The notes under the pieces were generated by a model. The model made no database searches. It was not told the DNA's origin and saw only the letters and a program-made list of their open reading frames with translations. This document shows, one piece after another, positions 21,581 through 26,944 of a stretch of DNA of 26,944 nucleotides (the stretch's first letter is position 1; each line of letters starts with the position of its first letter). The DNA is from CAZQKE01 sp964593865. GTDB taxonomy: Bacteria > Chloroflexota > Anaerolineae > JAAYZQ01. The translations under genes and the position numbers were made by a program. The stretch lies in contig CAZQKE010000087.1 in assembly GCA_964593865.1 (NCBI GenBank), positions 1 to 26,944 on the forward strand, written 5' to 3'.

Positions 21581-22696
21581 TCAGAAGCGGAGCAAAGCCC
21601 CTACGGAGCCGACCTCCTCCAGCTGCTTGTTACCGCGCACGATCTCCACTTCCACGCTTGATTCCAGAGCGCGGTGGGTCATGGTATCTACCAGATCTTC
21701 CACCACTTCCACAGTTCCGCCACATAGAGGGCATTCTTCCCTCTCGGAAAGCATAAGGTAGCGGCAATTTTGGCAGCGATAGCCCGATGCTTCGTACCCG
21801 GCAGCGATCAGCAGGATAGAGACACGATGCTCTTGTAAGGCCGCGAGGGTGTCGGCCAGGCCCACCACTGCACCGCTGCTCCGTTTCCAACCGGCGATCA
21901 TCTGTTCCACCAATTCCACCTCACGCTGCTGGGCGACCTTTTCGATCAGCTCCATTGAGCGGGTGTGTATCTCGGCCACAGGGGCGTTGACATCAATCAC
22001 GAACGTGCCGATGACCCGATCTTGGAGCGATTTGGGCAGCATATCGCGGAACTGGCTGACATTGGCCTCGCTGCCGCCCAGCAGCAGGCGGCGCACGCCG
22101 TTCTTGGTGCAAAATTCCTCGGAAGCCTCTGCCATCTCCTTGAGGTTTCGCAGGACGACCGCCTCGCCGCGCCGGGCAGCCCGCGTCGCCGCACCGCCCC
22201 GCATCCCGGCTACGCCTGACGCGCCACCGTGCTTGGCCCGCCGCACTTCCTCGCCCAGCATCCCCGTTGCCTCTACCAACTCCCCCAGGTTGAAGAGGAA
22301 CATCCGTGCTTCCTCTTGGTCCACCAGGATCACGCCGTAACGCCCGTAAGCATCCAAAACGTCGGTCATGGGTTTGATGTAAGGCCGATGGGAGACATAC
22401 ACATCGCTGGGCAAGGGCACGGCCAGCGAGTAGTTGCGCCAGAAATCGGCGGCCTTGCAGGAAAAAATGGCCAATCCCCGGCCTTGCCAGTCGTACTCAT
22501 GATCAAAAAAGCGTTCTACCGCTTCAATATCGGCAGGGTCGGCTTCATCGGCCACCTTTTTCAACAGGGAGCGCATGGTCAACTTGTATTGCTCGCTGGT
22601 GCGCTGGGTCGGGTCCACGTTGAGATACAGGCTCAAGACGGGGGATTTCTCGCTCCGAAACGCTACCAGTTCTTCCATATCCTGTTTTGTGAACAT
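21581..22696 (-). CDS. Bacterial archaeo-eukaryotic release factor-like protein (baeRF family)
   Basis: 371 residues resembling the eRF1/aRF1-like proteins found in some bacteria. LSLYLNVDPTQRTSEQYKLT resembles the N-terminal region of that family; a middle domain contains GVILVDQEEARMFLFNLGE; a glycine-rich loop (HGGASGVAGMRGGAATRAARR, about 156-176) sits where eRF1 has its GGQ loop, without an obvious GGQ; a C-terminal domain has LLLGGSEANVSQF and a zinc ribbon (CQNC and CPLCGG, about 310-330). It may act on ribosomes or peptidyl-tRNA, but the biochemical role of this bacterial family is not established. AAGGAGG lies 5 nt before the ATG. It follows the htrA terminator in the same direction. 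Confidence 0.75.
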   Translation of the reverse strand: MFTKQDMEELVAFRSEKSPVLSLYLNVDPTQRTSEQYKLTMRSLLKKVADEADPADIEAVERFFDHEYDWQGRGLAIFSCKAADFWRNYSLAVPLPSDVYVSHRPYIKPMTDVLDAYGRYGVILVDQEEARMFLFNLGELVEATGMLGEEVRRAKHGGASGVAGMRGGAATRAARRGEAVVLRNLKEMAEASEEFCTKNGVRRLLLGGSEANVSQFRDMLPKSLQDRVIGTFVIDVNAPVAEIHTRSMELIEKVAQQREVELVEQMIAGWKRSSGAVVGLADTLAALQEHRVSILLIAAGYEASGYRCQNCRYLMLSEREECPLCGGTVEVVEDLVDTMTHRALESSVEVEIVRGNKQLEEVGSVGALLRF

Positions 22697-22705
22697 TTGC
22701 CCTCC

Positions 22706-22724
22706 TTGACACAGAATTTGTCAA
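22706..22724 (-). promoter_or_regulatory. Small dyad next to the Shine-Dalgarno of the eRF1-like gene
   Basis: TTGACA and TGTCAA (6-bp arms, 7-bp centre) touch the AAGGAGG site at 22701-22707. It may be an operator or an RNA hairpin that affects translation. The TTGACA inside it is not a -35, as no -10 stands at the right distance. Confidence 0.35.
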
Positions 22725-22729
22725 TTCTC

Positions 22730-22769
22730 AAAAAGAACGACCGGAAAGCGCACTTGCAGTCCTTTCCGG
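22730..22769 (-). terminator. Intrinsic terminator after the HtrA-type protease
   Basis: On the reverse strand CCGGAAAG (arm), a 13-nt loop, CTTTCCGG, then TCGTTCTTTTT. It lies 29 bp after the protease stop and separates it from the eRF1-like gene. Confidence 0.75.
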
Positions 22770-22797
22770 CGGCGGAAGTAGGCGTCTCCAAGATCGC

Positions 22798-23952
22798 TTA
22801 GCGGTCGCCGGGGCGTTCTTCCAAGACCACACGGACCTGCCTTTGCCGACCGTCGCGGATGATGGTCAGCGTCACCGCGTCGCCCACACGGGTCTGCAAA
22901 GCCAGGTAATTGACCAAGTCCTCAAACCGCCTGACTGGCCGGTCATCTATGGCGATGATAATATCCCCACCGGCCCGCATCGGCACCCCGGCGATGAGGA
23001 CCTCCCGGTTGCCGCCCCGTAACCCTGCCTTGTCCGCCGGGCCGCCGGGCACAACCCGTGCCACCAGAACCCCTTTGCTCACGGGCAGGTCCATCGCCTC
23101 CACCATCTCCGGCGTGATGTTCCCGCCGGCGGGAACTTCAATACCGATCCAGGTGTGCCGGTAGCGACCGTAGGTGATCAGGTCCGGCACAACCCGCTTG
23201 ACGATGTCCACCGGCACGGCGAACCCTACCCCCGAATTGATGCCGCTTTCGGAGCGGATGGCGGTGTTGACGCCGATCACCCTGCCGTGGGAATCAAGGA
23301 GGGGACCGCCCGAATTGCCGGGGTTGATGGCTGCATCGGTTTGGATGATCTGGGCCAGTTGGAAGCCGCTGCCGTCATCGCGGGGCAGGATGCGGCCCAG
23401 GGAGCTGATGATCCCCACGGTGACGGTGTGCTCCAGCCCAAAGGGGTTGCCGATGGCGATGGCCCGTTGGCCCACGCGCAAGGTGGATGAATCGCCCAAC
23501 TCCACCACCGTCAGCCCCTCCGGTGGAGGGTCTATCTTCAAAACGGCCAGATCGCTACCCGGATCGGTGCCGACCAATTCTGCGGGTAGGGTCGTCTCGT
23601 CGGCCAGGGTGACCAACAGGTCTTCAACGGCGGTGGCGACATGGTTGTTGGTTACGATGTACCCTTGGGGGTCCACGATAAAGCCGGAGCCGATGCAAGC
23701 CCCAAAGTGCTGTTTGGCGGTGATGCAGACAACGGCATCGTTCACCCGCTCAAAAGCGGCAATAACCCGTTGCTCTTCGGTATCAAATTGATCGGACAGG
23801 GCATTTGGGGGTGTCGGTACAACAACTGGGACGGTTGCCGTTGGCGGCACGGCGGTAGGTGTCATCATCTCGGCCAGGTCGGAGAAGCTGCAAGATAAAC
23901 TCGCCAACGCCAACACGCCGATCAGCAAAAGAAATCGTTTTTTCAAGGCCAT
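22798..23952 (-). CDS. htrA: HtrA/DegP-family serine protease, predicted lipoprotein
   Basis: 384 residues. The signal peptide is of lipoprotein type: MALKKRFLLL, a hydrophobic core, then the lipobox LASLSC with Cys21. A Pro/Thr-rich linker (about 31-50) follows. The trypsin-like domain has His104 (VTNNHVA), Asp134 (GSDLAVLK) and Ser214 (INPGNSGGPLLD). A single PDZ domain occupies about 270-378 (GVLVARVVPGGPADKAGLRG). Cys76 and Cys86 may form a disulfide. Such proteins degrade or refold damaged envelope proteins. ATG 23952 has GGAGG 4 nt upstream. It is transcribed divergently from gatC. Confidence 0.95.
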   Translation of the reverse strand: MALKKRFLLLIGVLALASLSCSFSDLAEMMTPTAVPPTATVPVVVPTPPNALSDQFDTEEQRVIAAFERVNDAVVCITAKQHFGACIGSGFIVDPQGYIVTNNHVATAVEDLLVTLADETTLPAELVGTDPGSDLAVLKIDPPPEGLTVVELGDSSTLRVGQRAIAIGNPFGLEHTVTVGIISSLGRILPRDDGSGFQLAQIIQTDAAINPGNSGGPLLDSHGRVIGVNTAIRSESGINSGVGFAVPVDIVKRVVPDLITYGRYRHTWIGIEVPAGGNITPEMVEAMDLPVSKGVLVARVVPGGPADKAGLRGGNREVLIAGVPMRAGGDIIIAIDDRPVRRFEDLVNYLALQTRVGDAVTLTIIRDGRQRQVRVVLEERPGDR

Positions 23953-23975
23953 TGATCCTCCGTAAACTTGGGTCC

Positions 23976-24004
23976 ATTTTACACCTTTTTGGCAAAAAGA
24001 TCAA
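23976..24004 (-). promoter_or_regulatory. Promoter of the HtrA-type protease
   Basis: On the reverse strand TTGATC (23999-24004), 17 bp and TAAAAT (23976-23981), 24 bp before the ATG. Its -35 is only 9 bp from the -35 of the divergent gatC promoter, so the two could compete for or share RNA polymerase binding. Confidence 0.65.
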
Positions 24005-24013
24005 ACGACGCAT

Positions 24014-24042
24014 TTGCTCCCCCTCCGAGAAGATGTTATAAT
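24014..24042 (+). promoter_or_regulatory. Promoter of gatC-gatA-galU
   Basis: TTGCTC (24014-24019), 17 bp and a perfect TATAAT (24037-24042), 50 bp before the gatC ATG. Confidence 0.75.
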
Positions 24043-24091
24043 ACCGCCGAAAACGTGGACAAAATCTGCCGTTTGCCGTGTGTGATTGGCG

Positions 24092-24388
24092 ATGAAACTA
24101 ACCAGAACCCAGGTTGAGCATGTGGCCCGGTTGGCCCGGCTGGACCTAACCGACGAAGAAACAGAACGATTCCGAGAACAACTCTCCGCCATCTTGGAAT
24201 ACGCGGAGCGGTTACAGCAGCTGGATACAAAGGACATCCCACCTACGGCCACCGTCTTGCCCCTGGAAAACGTCATGCGCGATGATGAGGTCCGACCCTC
24301 TCTTCCCCCGGAGGAAGCGTTGGCCAACGCCCCCGCCGCCGAGGATGGTTACTTTCGCGTGCCGCCGGTCCTGGAGGGGAACCGATGA
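24092..24388 (+). CDS. gatC: Asp/Glu-tRNA amidotransferase subunit C
   Basis: 98 residues, the normal length. Small belt subunit of GatCAB, which converts mischarged Glu-tRNA-Gln (and Asp-tRNA-Asn) to the correct amide. MKLTRTQVEHVARLARLDLT and the C-terminal LRDDEV-like block (VMRDDEVRPSLPPEEAL) with ...GYFRVPPVLEG are diagnostic. ATG 24092 is preferred over a TTG six bases upstream. Its stop overlaps the gatA start by 4 bp (ATGA). gatB is not in the window. Confidence 0.95.
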   Translation: MKLTRTQVEHVARLARLDLTDEETERFREQLSAILEYAERLQQLDTKDIPPTATVLPLENVMRDDEVRPSLPPEEALANAPAAEDGYFRVPPVLEGNR

Positions 24389-25821
24389 AAACTTGGCAAC
24401 TGCCGACCATCCGAGAAGCGGGCGACCTGTTGCGCCGGGGGGAACTTTCGGCGGTGGAGCTGACCCAGGCGGTGCTGGACCGCATTGCGGAGCGGGACGG
24501 GGATGTGCGGGCCTACCTGACCGTGACGCCGGAATCGGCCCTGAAGCAGGCCGTCGAGGCCGACCGTCGCCGGGCCGCCGGTGAAGATCACCCCCTGTTG
24601 GGCATCCCCCTGGCCGTCAAAGATGTGATTTCGGTGGCAGGACTACCCACCACCTGCGGTTCGCGCATCCTGGAGAACTATGTGCCGCCCTTTGACGCAA
24701 CCGTTGTAGAGAAATTGCGGGCCGCCGGGGCGGTCATCCTGGGCAAAACCAATACCGATGAATTCGCCATGGGGTCTTCCACCGAGAACTCGGCCTTCTT
24801 CCCAACGCACAACCCCTGGGATCTGAGCCGTGTGCCGGGTGGCTCCAGCGGCGGTAGCGCGGCGGCGGTGGCGGCGGAGATGGCCCTGGGTGCGTTGGGG
24901 TCCGATACGGGCGGAAGCGTGCGCCAACCGGCCTCCTTTTGCGGTCTGGTGGGGCTAAAGCCCACCTACGGGCGGGTCAGCCGTTGGGGGCTGGTCGCCT
25001 TTGCCTCCTCCCTGGACCAGATCGGCCCCCTGACCCGCACCGTGGAGGATGCGGCCCTCCTCTTGCGCACCATCGCCGGGCACGATCCCCGCGATTCTAC
25101 GTCGGTGGATGCGCCCTTGCCCGACGACGCTGCGTTGTTCACCGAGGATCTGCACGGCCTGCGGGTGGGCGTCCCCCAGGAATATTTCGTCGAGGGAATG
25201 CAGCCGGAGGTAGAGGCAGCAGTACGGGCCGCCGTTGCGACGCTGGCCGACCTGGGAGCGGAGGTGCTGGAGGTCTCGTTGCCCCACACCGAATACGCCT
25301 TGCCGACCTACTACCTCATCGCCACGGCGGAGGCATCGGCCAACCTGGGCCGCTACGACGGGCTGCGCTATGGCCTTTCGCTGCCCGGCGAGGATCTGTG
25401 GGCCACCTACCGCCGGACACGGGGCCGGGGTTTTGGCCCGGAGGTCAAGCGGCGCATCATGCTGGGAACCTATGCCCTTTCGGCGGGCTATTACGACGCC
25501 TACTACCTCAAGGCGGGGCAGGTGCGGACCCTCATCCGTCGCGATTTTGACGAAGCGTTGGCCCATTGCGACGTGCTGGTCGCACCCACCACGCCGACGA
25601 CGGCCTTCAAACTGGGCGAAAAGGCGGGCGATCCGTTGCAGATGTACCTGCAAGACATCTTTACCCTGGCCCTTTCGCTGGCCGGGCTGCCGGGCCTTTC
25701 CCTCCCCTGTGGCTTTGACGACAACGGCTTGCCCATCGGCCTGCAGATCATGGGCCGTGCCTTTGATGAAGCAACGGTGCTGCGGGTGGCATGGGCCTAT
25801 GAGCAACACAAGGAGGATTGA
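24385..25821 (+). CDS. gatA: Asp/Glu-tRNA amidotransferase subunit A
   Basis: Glutaminase subunit of GatCAB and a member of the amidase-signature family. 478 residues. The Ser-cisSer-Lys triad is visible: Lys79 in IPLAVKD, Ser154 in PGGSSGGSAA and the nucleophile Ser178 in GSDTGGSVRQPASFCG. KTNTDEFAMGSSTE and GLKPTYGRVSRWGL are specific to GatA rather than other amidases. Coupled to gatC by ATGA and to galU by a one-base overlap (TGATG). Confidence 0.98.
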   Translation: MKTWQLPTIREAGDLLRRGELSAVELTQAVLDRIAERDGDVRAYLTVTPESALKQAVEADRRRAAGEDHPLLGIPLAVKDVISVAGLPTTCGSRILENYVPPFDATVVEKLRAAGAVILGKTNTDEFAMGSSTENSAFFPTHNPWDLSRVPGGSSGGSAAAVAAEMALGALGSDTGGSVRQPASFCGLVGLKPTYGRVSRWGLVAFASSLDQIGPLTRTVEDAALLLRTIAGHDPRDSTSVDAPLPDDAALFTEDLHGLRVGVPQEYFVEGMQPEVEAAVRAAVATLADLGAEVLEVSLPHTEYALPTYYLIATAEASANLGRYDGLRYGLSLPGEDLWATYRRTRGRGFGPEVKRRIMLGTYALSAGYYDAYYLKAGQVRTLIRRDFDEALAHCDVLVAPTTPTTAFKLGEKAGDPLQMYLQDIFTLALSLAGLPGLSLPCGFDDNGLPIGLQIMGRAFDEATVLRVAWAYEQHKED

Positions 25822-26681
25822 TGAAAGCCGTCATCACCATTGCGGGGTACGGAACCCGTTTCCTGCCGGCCTCTAAGGCCATTCCCAAAGAGATGATCCC
25901 CCTTGCCGGGGTTCCCCTCATCCAGCACCACGTGGAAAGCTTGGTAGCGGCGGGCATCCGCCAGATCATCATCGTCGTCCGGGAGGGCGGTGACCTAATC
26001 CAGCGGCACTTTGCCCCCAACCCTGCCCTGGAGCGTCACCTAGAACAGGCGGGCAAGGAGAACCTGCTGGCCGAAGTGCGGAAACTTTCCCGATTGGCCG
26101 ATATTGTCACCGTGCGCCAGCCGGAGCACCTGCCCTACGGCAACGCCTCCCCGGCCCTGGCCGCGCGGCCCTGGCTCAACCCCGGAGAGCCGTTTTACTA
26201 CATGTTCGGCGATGACATCATCATCGGCGAACCACCGGTCCCCCGCCAGCTCTTGGACACCTTTGAAGCCCACCGGCCGGCAGCGGTCGTGGCGGCCCAG
26301 TGGGTTCCCGATGAAGAGACACACCTCTACGGCTGCATTGAACTCAAGCCGGGCACGGAAAACGTGATGGCCCGCATCGTTGAAAAGCCGCCGCCGGGCA
26401 AGCAACCTTCCAACTGGGTGCAGATCGGCCATTTTGTGCTGACTCCGGCCCTCTTTGACGTGCTCCACGGCACGGAAACGGGCAAAGGAGGGGAGCTGTG
26501 GCTGGCCGATGCCCTGGACCGTTTGGCCCGTCGGGCGACCGTTATCGCCCAACCGGTCGAAGCAACATGGATGGCTGCCGGAGACCCGGTGCGCCATCTG
26601 AAGGCCGGTATCGCCCTGGCCCTGCGCCGTGAGGATATGCGTGAGGAACTGCTATCTTACCTGCGGTCCCTGGAACTTTGA
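25821..26681 (+). CDS. galU: UTP-glucose-1-phosphate uridylyltransferase
   Basis: Makes UDP-glucose from UTP and glucose 1-phosphate for glycan and wall precursors. 286 residues. The nucleotide-binding loop reads AGYGTRFLPASKAIPKEMIP, the family signature (usually AGLGTRFLPATKA). QPEHLPYGNASPAL, FGDDIIIGE, CIELKPGTENVMARIVEKP and IGHFVLTPALFDVL follow. ATG 25821 is used over a TTG three bases earlier; AGGAGG lies 4 nt upstream of the ATG. It is the third gene of the gat operon. Confidence 0.95.
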   Translation: MKAVITIAGYGTRFLPASKAIPKEMIPLAGVPLIQHHVESLVAAGIRQIIIVVREGGDLIQRHFAPNPALERHLEQAGKENLLAEVRKLSRLADIVTVRQPEHLPYGNASPALAARPWLNPGEPFYYMFGDDIIIGEPPVPRQLLDTFEAHRPAAVVAAQWVPDEETHLYGCIELKPGTENVMARIVEKPPPGKQPSNWVQIGHFVLTPALFDVLHGTETGKGGELWLADALDRLARRATVIAQPVEATWMAAGDPVRHLKAGIALALRREDMREELLSYLRSLEL

Positions 26682-26693
26682 CCCTTGCCGCCG

Positions 26694-26724
26694 AAAAACC
26701 CCTCCGCCAATCGGTCGGCGGAGG
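26694..26724 (-). terminator. Hairpin with a T-run on the reverse strand
   Basis: CCTCCGCC (26701-26708) and GGCGGAGG (26717-26724) form an 8-bp stem. Read on the reverse strand the hairpin is followed by GG and TTTTT, the form of an intrinsic terminator, but no leftward gene lies to its right within the window. On the forward strand there is no T-run. Confidence 0.45.
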
Positions 26725-26747
26725 CGTATCCTTGAGGAGCGAAAACC

Positions 26748-26944
26748 ATGATCACCACCACCTGGTCCGCCCGACTGGGTGAGCACCGGGCCGCCGTAGA
26801 TGCAGCCCTGGCCCGGCTGGCCGCCGATGACATCACGGCCCGCATCTGGGCGCGGGATCACACCGTCTGGAAGCCGGAGCCGACCGAGATCGCCAACCGG
26901 CTGGGCTGGCTGGACATCGCCTCCCGCATGGAAGAAGCCATCCC
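26748..26944 (+). CDS. Probable phosphoglucose isomerase (Pgi or Tal-Pgi type), N-terminal fragment
   Basis: 65 codons open to the window edge, beginning MITTTWSARLGEHRAAVDAA. The block ARIWARDHTVWK and PTEIANRLGWLDIASRM resembles the N-terminus of the phosphoglucose isomerase module found in Chloroflexota and in transaldolase-Pgi fusion proteins. GAGGAG lies 8 nt before the ATG. Its position after galU suits hexose-phosphate metabolism. Assignment rests on a short stretch and could be wrong. Confidence 0.65.
   Translation, partial: MITTTWSARLGEHRAAVDAALARLAADDITARIWARDHTVWKPEPTEIANRLGWLDIASRMEEAI

Noticed and set aside
21464..21661. Small forward ORF with AGGAGG before ATG 21464
   Set aside because: It runs over the 57-bp hairpin and the antisense of the eRF1-like gene, and the peptide shows no family features. 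The Shine-Dalgarno-like site could be chance.
26678..26706. TTGACC at the galU stop as a promoter for the isomerase
   Set aside because: The bases 17 bp downstream (CCTCCG) bear no resemblance to a -10.

Overview
The window looks like a GC-rich chromosomal segment of a bacterium from the phylum Chloroflexota (Anaerolineae-like). This is inferred from the gene mix, not from a marker gene: an archaeal-type acetyl-CoA/HMG-CoA condensing module, HgdAB-like dehydratase subunits, a bacterial eRF1-like protein, a PDZ-fused glutaredoxin and PGRP-containing wall enzymes next to ordinary housekeeping genes. No integrase, transposase, CRISPR array, rRNA or tRNA gene was seen. No gap between genes exceeds about 260 bp. 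Several promoters share one grammar: a TTGnnn box, exactly 17 bp, then TATAAT or a close variant.

Layout. (1) 1-7417, leftward: a promoter, a large protein with a clan-A glycoside hydrolase-like domain, tandem PGRP amidase domains and a cell-wall-binding-like tail, then scpA, an array of palindromic repeats, a MEMO-family gene and priA, which runs off the left edge only a few residues before its end. (2) 7452-10635, leftward: a tightly coupled PAS protein, a histidine kinase with two CxxCH haem-binding motifs outside the membrane, and a NarL/LuxR response regulator. (3) 10729-16938, rightward and divergent from (2): two 2-hydroxyacyl-CoA dehydratase-family subunits flanking an iron-sulfur flavoprotein-like gene, then a structured leader and the HMG-CoA synthase, thiolase and DUF35 trio. 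(4) 17141-18925: argS behind a near-consensus promoter. (5) 18929-21445, leftward: a glutaredoxin-PDZ gene, a HIT protein, maf and mutM. (6) 21581-24004, leftward: an eRF1-like protein and an HtrA-type lipoprotein protease. (7) 24014-26944, rightward: gatC, gatA, galU and the start of a probable phosphoglucose isomerase.

The most notable discovery is in (5). The glutaredoxin gene has an in-frame TGA exactly at the first cysteine of its CPYC active site, so it reads U-P-Y-C. A perfect 7-bp hairpin with a G-initial loop lies 17-33 nt downstream of the UGA, where a bacterial SECIS belongs. A promoter and a strong Shine-Dalgarno fix the upstream ATG. I read it as a selenocysteine glutaredoxin fused to a PDZ domain; a conventional gene call would truncate it to start near 21306 and lose the active site.

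A second candidate system is the divergent pair of (2) and (3). A dihaem, probably redox-sensing, two-component cassette faces oxygen-sensitive CoA-ester chemistry and an archaeal-type first step towards mevalonate or another HMG-CoA-derived product. The link is inferred from position only.
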